Source: Burkholderia sp. FERM BP-3421 (lineage in GTDB: Bacteria > Pseudomonadota > Gammaproteobacteria > Burkholderiales > Burkholderiaceae). From it: a stretch of 64,000 bases of DNA. This document shows positions 28,165-37,773 of the stretch, piece after piece; within the stretch, counting starts at the first letter, position 1, and each line of letters begins with the position of its first letter. Both the position numbers and the translations under genes were made by a program. A model generated the notes under the pieces. It searched no databases. It saw only the letters and a program-made list of their open reading frames with translations, and had not been told where the DNA came from. The stretch spans positions 1,426,001 to 1,490,000 of the forward strand of contig NZ_CP117781.1 in NCBI RefSeq assembly GCF_028657905.1, read 5' to 3'.

Positions 28165-29661
28165 TCAGGCGGCCTCCTTGATCGAGGGCAGCTTCGCGAC
28201 CAGCCGCAGCGACACGGTCAGGCCTTCCAGCTGGAAATGCGGCCGCAGGAAGAACTTCGCCTGGTAATAGCCGGGATTGCCTTCCGCTTCCTCGACCAGC
28301 ACTTCGGCCGCCGCGAGCGGGCGGCGCGCCTTGGTGTCCTGCGAGGAATTGGCCGGATCGGCGTCGACGTAGTTCATGATCCATTCGTTGAGCCAGCGCT
28401 GCATGTCCTCGCGCTCCTTGAACGCGCCGATCTTGTCGCGCACGATGCACTTCAGGTAGTGCGCGAAGCGCGAACACGCGAACAGATAGGGCAGGCGCGC
28501 CGACAGGTTCGCGTTCGCCGTGGCGTCCGAATCGTCGTATTCCGCGGGCTTGTGCAGCGATTGCGCGCCGATGAAGGTCGCGTTGTCGGTGTTCTTGCGG
28601 TGCACGAGCGGAATGAAGCCGTTCTTCGACAGCTCGGCCTCGCGCCGGTCGGAGATCGCGATCTCGGTCGGACACTTCATGTCGACGCCGCCGTCGTCGG
28701 TCGGGAAGGTATGGCACGGCAGGTTGGCGACCGTGCCGCCCGATTCGACGCCGCGGATCAGCGAGCACCATCCGTACTGCCGGAACGAGCGGTTGATGTT
28801 CACGCCCATCGCATAGGCGGCGTTGGTCCACGCATAGCGGCGGTGATCGGCGCCGTCCGTGACTTCCTCGAAGTCGAATTCGTCGACCGGGTTGGTGTGC
28901 ACGCCGTAGGGCAGGCGCGACAGGAAGCGCGGCATCGCGAGGCCGATGTAGCGCGCGTCGTCCATGTTGCGCAGCGAATTCCACGACGCGTATTCGAGAT
29001 TCTGCGTGAAGATCTTGGTGAGATCGCGCGGATTCGCCAGCTCCTGCCACGACTCCATCTGCAGCACCGACGGCGACGCGCCCGAGATGAACGGCGTGTG
29101 CGCCGCCGCCGCCACTTTCGCGATCGAACCCAGCAGGTCGACATCGGGCGGCGTGTGGTCGAAGTAGTAGTCGGCCATCAGGCAGCCATACGGCTCGCCG
29201 CCGAGCTGGCCGTATTCCTCCTCGTAGATCTGCTTGAACAGCGGGCTCTGGTCCCAGGCCTGGCCCTTGTAGCGTCGCATCGCGCGGCGCAGCTCCTCCT
29301 TCGAGATATCCATGAAGCGGATCTTCAGGCGCTCGTCGGTCTCGGTGTTCGACACCATGTGATGCAGCCCGCGCCAGGCGGATTCGATCTTCTGGAAATC
29401 CTCGTCGTGGAGGATCAGGTTGATCTGTTCGGACAGCTTCTGGTCGATCCGCGCGATGATCGACGCGATGCTCTTGTACGCATCGTCGCTGATCGTCGCG
29501 GCCTGTTGCAGCGCCTGCTCGGCGAGCGTGCGCACGGCGTACTCGACTGCCTCGCGGGCCTGTTCGGTCTTGGGCCGGAACTCGTGCGTGAGCAGGCGGG
29601 CGAAATCCGACTCGGTCTGCGGCGCGTCGGCGAGCGCCGTCGATGCTTGCGTTTTCTTCAT
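28165..29661 (-). CDS. tssC: T6SS contractile sheath large subunit TssC (VipB)
   Basis: 498 residues from the ATG at 29661, with GAGGAAG about six bases upstream. Strong TssC features: SEQINLILHDEDFQKIESAW, LRGLHHMV-like WRGLHHMVSN, PLFKQIYEEEYGQLGG and GEPYGCLMADY. With TssB it forms the heterodimer whose helical polymer contracts around the Hcp tube; the C-terminal part is the ClpV-accessible face after contraction. It lies 38 bases after tssB. Confidence 0.97.
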   Translation of the reverse strand: MKKTQASTALADAPQTESDFARLLTHEFRPKTEQAREAVEYAVRTLAEQALQQAATISDDAYKSIASIIARIDQKLSEQINLILHDEDFQKIESAWRGLHHMVSNTETDERLKIRFMDISKEELRRAMRRYKGQAWDQSPLFKQIYEEEYGQLGGEPYGCLMADYYFDHTPPDVDLLGSIAKVAAAAHTPFISGASPSVLQMESWQELANPRDLTKIFTQNLEYASWNSLRNMDDARYIGLAMPRFLSRLPYGVHTNPVDEFDFEEVTDGADHRRYAWTNAAYAMGVNINRSFRQYGWCSLIRGVESGGTVANLPCHTFPTDDGGVDMKCPTEIAISDRREAELSKNGFIPLVHRKNTDNATFIGAQSLHKPAEYDDSDATANANLSARLPYLFACSRFAHYLKCIVRDKIGAFKEREDMQRWLNEWIMNYVDADPANSSQDTKARRPLAAAEVLVEEAEGNPGYYQAKFFLRPHFQLEGLTVSLRLVAKLPSIKEAA

Positions 29662-29699
29662 GATGGCTTCCTCGGAAACGAAGATGGGATGGCGATCGG

Positions 29700-30242
29700 T
29701 CACCGTGCGTCGGTCTCGCGGCCGGCGCCGTCCGCGTCGTCGGCGGGCGGTTTCGGCGCGGCCGCGAGCGCCTGGAGCAGCGCCGTGTCCTGCAGCAGCT
29801 GATTCACGAGCGCCTCGGCTCCCGACTTGCCGTCCATGTAGGTCTGCAGGTTCGCGAGCTGGGTGCGCGCCTCGAGCAGCCGGCGCAACGGCTCGACCTT
29901 GCGCGCGATCGCGGCCGGCGAGAAATCCTCGATGCTCTCGAACGTCATGTCGACCATCAGTTGCCCGTCGCCCGTCAGCGTGTTGGGCACCGCGAATGCG
30001 ACGCGCGGCCCGACCGCTTTCATGCGCTCGTCGAAGTTGTCGATGTCGATGTCGAGGAAGCGCCGGTCGGCCACCGACGGCAACGGCGTGACCGGTTTGC
30101 CCGACAGGTCGGCCAGCACGCCCATCACGAACGGCAGCTCGACCTTCTTCTCCGATCCGTAGACTTCGACGTCGTATTCGATCTGCACCCGCGGCGCGCG
30201 GTTGCGCGCGATGAATTTCTGAGAACTGCCGGATGTGGACAT
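29700..30242 (-). CDS. tssB: T6SS contractile sheath small subunit TssB (VipA)
   Basis: 180 residues from the ATG at 30242, preferred over an ATG four codons earlier because GGAG is correctly spaced. Typical features: QKFIARNRAPRVQIEYDVEV, KKVELPFVMGVLADLSG, RRFLDIDIDNFDERM and the C-terminal helix that interlocks with TssC. It has a short acidic tail (PPADDADGAG). Together with tssC it follows tssH directly, which puts sheath and recycling ATPase in one transcript. Confidence 0.96.
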   Translation of the reverse strand: MSTSGSSQKFIARNRAPRVQIEYDVEVYGSEKKVELPFVMGVLADLSGKPVTPLPSVADRRFLDIDIDNFDERMKAVGPRVAFAVPNTLTGDGQLMVDMTFESIEDFSPAAIARKVEPLRRLLEARTQLANLQTYMDGKSGAEALVNQLLQDTALLQALAAAPKPPADDADGAGRETDAR

Positions 30243-30278
30243 GCGTGACTCCATGAACGAAGGAAAGGCGGGCAGGCG

Positions 30279-32960
30279 CTAGGCGGCCTGCCCGGCGGAA
30301 ACCGGCGTCGGTGCGGACGTCGCCGGAGCCTTGAGGCTCGGGCGGAACACGAGCGCGTCCTGTGCCGGCGCGGCTGGATCCGCTACGCCAATCCCGATGT
30401 GCGCGAGCACGGCGTGCGTGTCCAACGTGTCGAGCCACAGCGCGGCGAGGCGCGGCAGCACGTATTGCTCGATGAAACCGACCAGCACCCGCGCGCCGGT
30501 TTCCTGCACGAGGCAGCGCTCGACGATGTAGGCGAGCACGGCGTCGTCGTAGTCGACCGCGATGTGGTGCTGTTGCGCCATGCGCGCGACCACGCGATCG
30601 AGGTGCAGGCGCACGATGCGCGACAGCGCGGCGGGGTCGAGGGGCCGATACGGCACGACGCTCACGCGGCCGAGGAAGGCGGCGGGAAACGTCTTCAGCA
30701 GTTCGGACAGCAGCGCGTCGCGCAGGCCCGCGGCGTCGGGCGCGCAGGCCGGATCGGCGCACAGGGCCGCGCACAGCGCCGCGCCGGCGTTGCTCGTCAG
30801 CAGGATCGTCGTGTTGCGGAAGTCGATGAAGCGACCGTCGCCGTCTTCCATGTAGCCCTTGTCGAACACCTGGAAGAACATCTCGTGCACGTCGCCGTGG
30901 GCCTTCTCGATCTCGTCGAGCAGCACCACCGAATACGGGCGTCGCCGCACCGCCTCGGTCAGCACGCCGCCCTCGCCGTAGCCGACGTACCCGGGCGGCG
31001 CGCCCTTGAGCCCGGAAATCGTGTGCGCCTCCTGGTACTCGCTCAGATTGATCGTGATCAGGTTCTGCTCCCCGCCATACAGCGCCTCGGCCAGCGCCAG
31101 CGCGGTCTCGGTCTTGCCGACGCCGGACGGTCCGGCGAGCAGGAACACGCCGAGCGGCTTGCGCGGATCGGTGAGCCGCGCGCGCGCGGTCTGCACGCGT
31201 TCGCTGATCTGGCGCAGCGCCTCGGTCTGGCCGATCACGCGCGCGGCGAGGGTCGCGGGCAGGGTGCGCACCGCCGCGACCTCGTCGGTCACCATGCGGC
31301 CGAGCGGAATGCCGGTCCAGTCGGACACGATCTCGGCGACGATCGCCTCGTTGACTTCCGGGAACACGAGCGGCTGCTCGCCCTGGGCGGCGACGAGGCG
31401 GCGTTCGAGCGAGCGCAGCGCCTCGCCGTCGCCCGGCCCGGGCTCGTTCGCCAACGCCGCGGCGCGGGCGTCCAGCAACGCTCGCGCCGCTTCGGCCTGG
31501 GCCTGCCAGCGCGCGTCGAGCGCGGCCTCGTCGGCGCTCAAGGCCGCGATGCGCGCCCGGGCGTCGCCGTCCGCCTGTTCGGCGGCCAAACCGAGGCGGG
31601 CTTCCTGCGTGAGCAGCGCGAGTTCGACGCGCGCCGCGTGCAGGCGCTGACGCAGGTGCTGCAATTCGCGCGGCGCGGCATGCTGCGACAGCGCGACCCG
31701 CGCACAGGCGGTGTCGAGCAGGCTGATCGCCTTGTCGGGCAACTGGCGCGACGGGATATAGCGATGCGACAGCGCCACCGCCGCGCGGATCGCCTCGTCG
31801 CGCACCACGACGCCGTGGTGCCGCGCGAACATCGGCGCGAGCCCGCGCACCATGTGGATCGCCGCGGCTTCCTCGGGCTCCTGCACCTGCAGCACCTGGA
31901 AGCGGCGCGTCAGCGCGGGATCCTTCTCGATGTAACGCTTGTACTCGGCCCACGTGGTGGCGCCGATGGTGCGGATCGTGCCGCGCGCGAGCGCGGGCTT
32001 CAGCAGGTTCGCCGCGTCGCCGGTGCCGGCCTGGCCGCCCGCGCCGATCAGCGTATGGATCTCGTCGACGAACAGGATCACCGGCGAGGGCGACTTCGCG
32101 GCCGCCTCCAGCACGCCTTTCAGGCGGGCCTCGAATTCGCCCTTCAGGCTCGCGCCGGCGAGCAGGGCGCCGACATCGACGCTCATCAGGCGGACGTCGG
32201 CCAGCTTCGGCGGGACGTCGCCCTGCGCGATCGCCAGCGCGAGTCCTTCCACCACGGCGGTCTTGCCGACGCCCGCCTCGCCGGTGAGGAGCGGATTGTT
32301 CTGGCGGCGGCGCAGCAGCACGTCGATCATCGTGCGGATCTCCAGCTCGCGTCCGACCACGGTGTCGATCTCGCCGTTGCGTGCGCGCGCAACCAGATCC
32401 GTGCAGAACGGGTCGAGCGGCGTGCCCGCCGGCGATGCGCCGGCCGCGGCTGCGGCGTCGGGCGCGGTCAGGTCGGGCGCGCCGGCTTCGGGCGAGCCGT
32501 CGATCCAGCCGGCGAGCCGTTCGTCGAGCCCGTCGGCCGGCAGCTTCGCGAACGTCGGCGAGATCGACAGCAGCACGCGGCGCAGTTCCGGCGTGCCCGC
32601 CAGCGCGGCGACGAGCCACGCGCCCCGGATGCGCCGGTCGCCGAATTGCAGCGTGGCCAGCAGCCAGGCGCGCTCGACCGCCGTTTCGACGTGGTGCGAG
32701 AAATCGCTGACCGCACCGGCGCCGGCGGGCAGGGCCGCGAGCGCGCGCGCCATGTCGCGCTCGAGCGCATCGCGTTCGATGCCGGCGTGCCGGACGATCC
32801 GATGCAGGTCGGAATCGGCTTGCTGGAGGATCTGGTGGAGCCAGTGAACCAGCTCCACGTAGGGATTGGCGCGCAGCTTGCAAAAGGCGGTCGCCGACTC
32901 GATGGCCTTGAAGAGACTGCCGTCGAGCTTGCTGAACAACGCCTGACGTGAAATCGCCAT
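30279..32960 (-). CDS. tssH: T6SS sheath-recycling AAA+ ATPase TssH (ClpV)
   Basis: 893 residues. An N-terminal Clp-like domain (about 1-160) that binds contracted TssC precedes two AAA+ modules: Walker A GEAGVGKT with VILFVDEIHTLIGAG in the first, and GPSGVGKTETALAL with VVLLDEIEKAHGDVHEMF in the second. A coiled-coil middle segment (LGLAAEQADGDARARIAALS) lies between. ClpV disassembles the contracted sheath for reuse. It is the first gene of the leftward block, so the promoter of that block lies in the AT-rich region 32961-33495. Confidence 0.97.
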   Translation of the reverse strand: MAISRQALFSKLDGSLFKAIESATAFCKLRANPYVELVHWLHQILQQADSDLHRIVRHAGIERDALERDMARALAALPAGAGAVSDFSHHVETAVERAWLLATLQFGDRRIRGAWLVAALAGTPELRRVLLSISPTFAKLPADGLDERLAGWIDGSPEAGAPDLTAPDAAAAAGASPAGTPLDPFCTDLVARARNGEIDTVVGRELEIRTMIDVLLRRRQNNPLLTGEAGVGKTAVVEGLALAIAQGDVPPKLADVRLMSVDVGALLAGASLKGEFEARLKGVLEAAAKSPSPVILFVDEIHTLIGAGGQAGTGDAANLLKPALARGTIRTIGATTWAEYKRYIEKDPALTRRFQVLQVQEPEEAAAIHMVRGLAPMFARHHGVVVRDEAIRAAVALSHRYIPSRQLPDKAISLLDTACARVALSQHAAPRELQHLRQRLHAARVELALLTQEARLGLAAEQADGDARARIAALSADEAALDARWQAQAEAARALLDARAAALANEPGPGDGEALRSLERRLVAAQGEQPLVFPEVNEAIVAEIVSDWTGIPLGRMVTDEVAAVRTLPATLAARVIGQTEALRQISERVQTARARLTDPRKPLGVFLLAGPSGVGKTETALALAEALYGGEQNLITINLSEYQEAHTISGLKGAPPGYVGYGEGGVLTEAVRRRPYSVVLLDEIEKAHGDVHEMFFQVFDKGYMEDGDGRFIDFRNTTILLTSNAGAALCAALCADPACAPDAAGLRDALLSELLKTFPAAFLGRVSVVPYRPLDPAALSRIVRLHLDRVVARMAQQHHIAVDYDDAVLAYIVERCLVQETGARVLVGFIEQYVLPRLAALWLDTLDTHAVLAHIGIGVADPAAPAQDALVFRPSLKAPATSAPTPVSAGQAA

Positions 32961-33495
32961 GAAGAATCCTTCTCTCTGCGTTACCCCGTCACGATTTTCA
33001 GCGCGATGCGTATTGGAATCGGTCCGTGGATTATTTTTTAAAGCGCTCCGGTTTGAATTTTTCCGGAGTGGTCGGTGTTTGATTTTGATTTTTGGGGAAT
33101 CGAATTGGAGTGGATTATTTTGCCGCGCTTAATTGGCGGTCAACTACCATAAATGGGTGGTTATTTATTTGAAGAAATTGGATGAGTGTTTATTTTATCG
33201 AAACGGCCGATTGTCAAATTTTGACAATATCCGGGAAATGTAGGTGGACAAAGGCATTGCGCTGGTATCAAATGGTTTTTGGCGATCCTTTGAATGCGTC
33301 ATCGCCGCATAAAATAAAGTGTCGATTCTGATTTTGGATGGCATTGGAAGGCGCTTTGTTTATTAACTAATGAGGCCAATGTAATGCGTCTTATTGGATG
33401 GTGATTGCGCGACCGCGAGAAGTAATCGGGCGGATGTATCGAAATTCGTTCCGATTCGAATTTTCGACTGATATCCACGATTAATCGGGGTGACC
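32961..33495. other. AT-rich divergent promoter region of the T6SS locus
   Basis: 535 bases between the divergent tssH and tagK genes, clearly AT-richer than its surroundings and without a supported gene. It must carry both T6SS promoters. Seen here: a perfect 19-bp palindrome (33210-33228), a CTCCGG...CCGGAG stem (33046-33068), and many A/T runs of the kind bound by H-NS-like silencers. No canonical sigma-54 site with GG-N10-GC spacing was found. Confidence 0.75.
33210..33228. promoter_or_regulatory. perfect 19-bp palindrome, candidate T6SS operator
   Basis: ATTGTCAAA-T-TTTGACAAT: nine-base arms around one central base, no mismatch. It lies about 250 bases upstream of tssH and 270 bases upstream of tagK, in the middle of the divergent region, so one dimeric regulator could control both blocks. 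The regulator is not obvious in the window. Confidence 0.6.
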
Positions 33496-34071
33496 ATGCT
33501 CGTCTTTAAATGGCTTCGGCGCAGCAAGGCGGATTCCCGCGAGCCCGATACGGGGCGGCGGGGCCGCGGGACGACATCGGCGGAATGCGTCGCCGCGGTT
33601 GACGAAGGGGTGTTCGAACTGGTCGGGCCGGCGATGGCGTCGGATGCGGCGTCGGATGCGCCGCGCGATCTCGTGCAGACGCTCTACGAGCAATACTGCG
33701 GTGCGCTCGACGCGCCGCTGGCGTCGCTCGCGAACGAATGGGCCGCGCAGACGGCGCGGCCGCCTCTGCCGCCGCCGCTCGCCCCGAGTCCGCCGGCGCG
33801 CGGCGAGGAGCCGGCCGATCCGATCGATCTCCTGCTGTCCCGCGCGCGCACGATCGACGAGGTGCTGGGCCTGCTCGGGCCGGCCGATGCGCCGGACCCG
33901 GCGGCCGACGAACCCATTCCGGACATCCTGAGGCTGTTCGCGCCGGCCGAGCACCAAGCGGGCCGCCGCACGACAAGCCTGCCGCCCGCCCTGGCGCGGC
34001 GCGAACACCAGGCGCTGGCGATCGACAGCCCGCTCGCGACGCCGCGCGCGGCAGCGGAGCCGCGCACATGA
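33496..34071 (+). CDS. tagK: TagK-domain T6SS accessory protein
   Basis: 191 residues from the ATG at 33496 with GGGG just upstream. It has a disordered, Pro/Ala/Arg-rich middle. The conserved C-terminal motifs are DPIDLLLSRARTIDEVLGLL, PIPDILRLFAPAEHQAGRR and LPPALARREHQALAIDSPL, the pattern of TagK-domain proteins found at this place in Burkholderia T6SS loci. The function of TagK is not known to me. It opens the rightward block, followed by a 135-base gap and tssE. Confidence 0.75.
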   Translation: MLVFKWLRRSKADSREPDTGRRGRGTTSAECVAAVDEGVFELVGPAMASDAASDAPRDLVQTLYEQYCGALDAPLASLANEWAAQTARPPLPPPLAPSPPARGEEPADPIDLLLSRARTIDEVLGLLGPADAPDPAADEPIPDILRLFAPAEHQAGRRTTSLPPALARREHQALAIDSPLATPRAAAEPRT

Positions 34072-34206
34072 AAGCCCATGCCGCGATCGGAGAACGTCGA
34101 CGCTTCGTTGCGTACCCAACCATTCGCGCCGAAGCCGAAAGCCTGCCCGGACGCGCGCCGCGCGGGTTCGGCGCGGCGCGCGGCGTGAAACTGTCCGGAG
34201 GCCGGC

Positions 34207-34779
34207 ATGAATCGGCGTGATCACGACGCGGGCGGCGGCGAACCGACGCGCCCGGACAGCACGGGCATGGCCAGGCCGCGTCGCACGAACCTCCGGCTGC
34301 TGCCGACGCTGCTCGACCGGCTGCGCGACGACGCGCCGCACCGGCAGACCGAAGCGCCGGCCGAATACGCGGTGACGCGCGCGCAGATGCGCGCGATCGT
34401 GCAGCGCGATCTCGCATTCCTGCTCAACACGACCAACATCGACGAGCACATCGATCGCGAGCGTTACCCCGAAGCGGCCGCATCGACGCTGAATTTCGGC
34501 ATGCCGCCGCTCGCGGGCGCGTTCATCGCGTCGCGCCGGTGGGCCGAGATCGAGCAGGTCATCCGGCGTGTGATCGCCGATTTCGAGCCGCGTCTGGTTC
34601 CGGACCGGCTGGTCATTGCGCCCACGCGCGACGAGACGGCGCTCGCGCGCGCGAACGTCGTCTCGTTCGAGGTGCGCGGCCTGATCCGCATGGATCCGTA
34701 TCCGCTCGAATTTCTGGTGCAAAGCGCGCTCGACCTCGAGACGAGCCAGGTCAACATCACCGGCATGCGCGTCAGCTGA
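34207..34779 (+). CDS. tssE: T6SS baseplate protein TssE (gp25-like)
   Basis: 190 residues from the ATG at 34207 with GGAGG at 34197-34201. The gp25-like lysozyme-fold domain is recognised by LLPTLLDRLRDDAP, YPEAAASTLNFGMPPLAG and the conserved EIEQVIRRVIADFEPRL. TssE starts sheath polymerisation on the baseplate. It has an Arg/Gly-rich N-terminal tail of about 25 residues beyond the common core. Confidence 0.94.
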   Translation: MNRRDHDAGGGEPTRPDSTGMARPRRTNLRLLPTLLDRLRDDAPHRQTEAPAEYAVTRAQMRAIVQRDLAFLLNTTNIDEHIDRERYPEAAASTLNFGMPPLAGAFIASRRWAEIEQVIRRVIADFEPRLVPDRLVIAPTRDETALARANVVSFEVRGLIRMDPYPLEFLVQSALDLETSQVNITGMRVS

Positions 34780-34804
34780 CGCACGCCGACACCGGACGCC
34801 AACC

Positions 34805-36694
34805 GTGGACCCGCGACTGCTCGACTATTACAACCAGGAACTGATCTACATGCGCGAACTCGCGGCCGAGTTTGCGCGCGCGCATCCGAAGATTGCGCGA
34901 CGGCTCGGCATGCAGGCGGACGAGGTGGCCGATCCGTACGTCGAACGACTGATCGAGTCGTTCTGTTTCATGGCGGCCCGGATGCAGATCAAGCTCGATG
35001 CCGAATTCCCGCGCTTTACCGGCCGGCTGCTGGAAGTGCTGTATCCGAATTACGTCGCGCCCACGCCGTCGATGGCGGTCGCGCGCCTGTATCCGAGCCG
35101 CACCGAGGGCCATCTCGCCGACGGTTTCCGGGTCGCGCGCGGAACGAGCTTCACCGCGCGCGTGCCGGACGGCGAGCAGACCGCCTGCCGGTTCCGCAGC
35201 AGCCAGGATGTCGTGCTCTATCCGCTGGAGATCGTCGGCGCGGCGCTGACGGGCATTCCACCCGACATCCCGGCGCTCGACCGCTACGTGCCGGCCGGCG
35301 CGCAGGTGCGCGGCGCGTTGCGCCTGCGCCTGCGCACCACCGGCAATACGCAGGTCGGGGATCTGAAGGGGCTGGACCGGCTGCCGCTGTATCTCGCGGG
35401 CGACGACCAGACGGCCTCGCATCTGTTCGAACTGCTGCACGTCGCGGGCGTCGCGACGCTGATCGCGGCGCCCGGCGAATTCGCCGGGCCGGGCGGGCCG
35501 CTCGCGGCGGTGACGGTCAACGCGGTGGATCACGAGGGGCTCGGCGCGGACCAGGGCCTGCTGCCGCTGAGCTGGTCGAAATTTCATGGCAACAATCTGC
35601 TGCACGAATACTTCGCATGTCCGGCGCGCTTCTACTTTGTCGCGCTGACCGGCCTTGCGCCGGGACTGAGCCGGGTGCGCGGCCAGGAGGTCGAGATCGT
35701 CGTGCTGCTGGACCAGTCGCCCGAGCGGCTGGAGAGCGTCGTCGATGCGTCGCACTTCGCGCTGTTCTGCACGCCCGTGATCAATCTGTTTCCCCGGCAC
35801 ACGGACCGCCTCGAACTGAGCGTGGGGCGCACCGAATTCCACCTGCTGCCGGCGCGCCTCGCGCCGCTCGACTACGAGGTGTTCTCGGTCGAGGCGATGC
35901 ACGGGCAGGTCGCGGCGACCTCCGCCGAACTCGAGTTCCGGCCGCTGTACCAGACGCTCAACGACGACGAGCGCAATCACGGCCGCTATTTCTCGACCCG
36001 CCGCGAGCAGCGCCTGACCTCGGACTCGGCACGCCGGTACGGCACGCGCACGCCCTATGTCGGCACCGAGATGTTCGTGTCGCTGGTCGACCAGAACGAA
36101 GCGCCGTACGGCGAGGAGATCCGCTACCTGTCGGTCGATGCGCTGGTGACGAACCGCGACCTGCCGAGCCTCGTGCCGCGTGACGGCGTGCACGACCTGA
36201 CGGTCACCGAATCGGCGCCGCTCGCGAGCGTCGGCCTGATCCGCGCGCCGAGCGCGCCGAAGGCGCCCTATGCGGAGCGCGACGTCGCGTGGCGGCTGAT
36301 CCGCCAGCTGAACTTCAACTACCTGCCGCTCGACGCACTCGACCACCGCACCGGCGGACAAGGCCTGCGCGATCTGCTGCGGCTGTTCCTGACCGGCGAC
36401 GACGCCGACAACCGCCGCCAGATCGAAAGCCTGATCGGCGTCAGGACGCAGCCGGTCACGCGCAAGCTGCCGGGCGCGGGCCCGCTCGTGTTCGGACGCG
36501 GCATCGAGTGTGCGTTGACGGTCGACGAGCCGGGATTCTCGGGCGTGAGCCCCTATCTGTTCGGCCTGGTGCTCGAACACTATCTGGCGCGGCACGTATC
36601 GATCAATGTATTTACGCAGACCGAACTGCATTCGATCCAGCGCGGGCAGGTTGCGCGCTGGCCGGCGCGGATGGGCGCGCGAGGAGGGGCGTGA
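34805..36694 (+). CDS. tssF: T6SS baseplate protein TssF
   Basis: 629 residues from a GTG at 34805 (reading MDPRLLDYYNQELIYMRELA), the conserved N-terminus of TssF. Other features: EFARAHPKIARRLGM, DPYVERLIESFCFMAARMQI and LEVLYPNYVAPTPSMAVARL. TssF forms the wedge with TssG and TssE. Its stop shares one base with the start of tssG, with a strong GAGGAGG site (36681-36687) for that gene inside the tssF end. Confidence 0.96.
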   Translation: MDPRLLDYYNQELIYMRELAAEFARAHPKIARRLGMQADEVADPYVERLIESFCFMAARMQIKLDAEFPRFTGRLLEVLYPNYVAPTPSMAVARLYPSRTEGHLADGFRVARGTSFTARVPDGEQTACRFRSSQDVVLYPLEIVGAALTGIPPDIPALDRYVPAGAQVRGALRLRLRTTGNTQVGDLKGLDRLPLYLAGDDQTASHLFELLHVAGVATLIAAPGEFAGPGGPLAAVTVNAVDHEGLGADQGLLPLSWSKFHGNNLLHEYFACPARFYFVALTGLAPGLSRVRGQEVEIVVLLDQSPERLESVVDASHFALFCTPVINLFPRHTDRLELSVGRTEFHLLPARLAPLDYEVFSVEAMHGQVAATSAELEFRPLYQTLNDDERNHGRYFSTRREQRLTSDSARRYGTRTPYVGTEMFVSLVDQNEAPYGEEIRYLSVDALVTNRDLPSLVPRDGVHDLTVTESAPLASVGLIRAPSAPKAPYAERDVAWRLIRQLNFNYLPLDALDHRTGGQGLRDLLRLFLTGDDADNRRQIESLIGVRTQPVTRKLPGAGPLVFGRGIECALTVDEPGFSGVSPYLFGLVLEHYLARHVSINVFTQTELHSIQRGQVARWPARMGARGGA

Positions 36695-37773
36695 TGGCCG
36701 ACCACGCCGCCACGGACGACGCGCGCGGCGTCGCGCTGTCGCCGCAACTGGTCGAGCGCCTGAGGGCCGAACCGTGGCGCTACGATTTCCTGACCTTGTT
36801 GCGGCGCATCGGCGCGGACCCGCGCATCGACCCGATCGGGACCGCACGGCGTCCGCACGCGGAGCCGTTCCGGCTCGGCCAGCAACCGAGCCTGGCATTC
36901 GCGGCGCGCGAAATCGCGAGTGTGCGGGCCGCGGCCGGCCGGCTCAAGGTGCGGCTGTTCGGCCTGGGCATGCTCGGGCCGAACGGACCGTTGCCGATCC
37001 ATGTGACCGAGATCGCGCGCGATCGGGAGGAAAGCCGGCGCGACGCGACGCTGGTGGACTTTCTCGACCTGTTTCATCACCGCTATCTGACGCTGCTGTA
37101 CCGCGCATGGGCGTCCGCGCAGGCGGCGGCGGGGCTCGATCGTCCTGCCGACGAGCGCTTCTCGTTCTATGTCGCCAGTCTCGCGGGCCTCGACCCGGAC
37201 GAGATCGGCGCGGGGCCGCTGCCCGCGCATGCGCGCCTGTCCGCCACGCCGCATCTGGTGCGCGAGGCGCGCAACCCGGACGGCCTCAGGGCGACGCTCG
37301 CGCGTTATTTCGGCGTGCCGGTGGCGCTCGAGGAAAACGTCTTCCACTGGATCGAGGTCGACGCCGGCGAGCATTTCCACCTCGGCAAGCCCGGCGACGC
37401 CTCGGTGATGGCGGCAAGCGCGATGCTCGGCGAGTTCGTGCCGGACCGGCAGTGCAAGTTCCGTCTCGTGATCGGTCCGCTGGAGATCGATGCCTACCAG
37501 CGTCTCACGCCGCAGGGCGAGGCCTTGCCCCGGCTCGTCGAATGGGTGCGCGCGTTCATCGGCTACGAGTTCGAATGGGAGCTGGAGCTGCGCATCAAGC
37601 CGAACTGCGCGCCGCCCGCGGTGGTGGGCGGGCCGCAGCAGCTCGGCTGGTCGGGATGGCTCGGCCATTCGCCGTCGGACGAGCCGGTGACCGGCATGCG
37701 CTTCGAGCCGGAGCGCTACGCGCGCGGATTCGCGCGCGACACGGAGAGCCCGAACCAAGGAGACGCGCCATGA
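36694..37773 (+). CDS. tssG: T6SS baseplate protein TssG
   Basis: 359 residues from the ATG at 36694. Typical start region VERLRAEPWRYDFLTLLRRI; the middle has LFGLGMLGPNGPLPIHVTEI and DFLDLFHHRYLTLLYRAWA. It completes the TssE-TssF2-TssG wedge. It overlaps the tssA start by four bases (ATGA), so translation is coupled. Confidence 0.96.
   Translation: MADHAATDDARGVALSPQLVERLRAEPWRYDFLTLLRRIGADPRIDPIGTARRPHAEPFRLGQQPSLAFAAREIASVRAAAGRLKVRLFGLGMLGPNGPLPIHVTEIARDREESRRDATLVDFLDLFHHRYLTLLYRAWASAQAAAGLDRPADERFSFYVASLAGLDPDEIGAGPLPAHARLSATPHLVREARNPDGLRATLARYFGVPVALEENVFHWIEVDAGEHFHLGKPGDASVMAASAMLGEFVPDRQCKFRLVIGPLEIDAYQRLTPQGEALPRLVEWVRAFIGYEFEWELELRIKPNCAPPAVVGGPQQLGWSGWLGHSPSDEPVTGMRFEPERYARGFARDTESPNQGDAP

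Noticed and set aside
33240..33345. Sigma-54-like promoters (TGGACAAAGGCATTGC and TGGCATTGGAAGGCGC)
   Set aside because: The GG and GC elements are 11 bases apart instead of 10, so they do not meet the strict spacing of sigma-54 sites.
34068..34220. 50-codon frame starting with an ATGA overlap at the end of tagK
   Set aside because: It has no recognisable product, is Arg/Gly-rich as expected for an out-of-frame reading, and overlaps the ribosome site and start of tssE.
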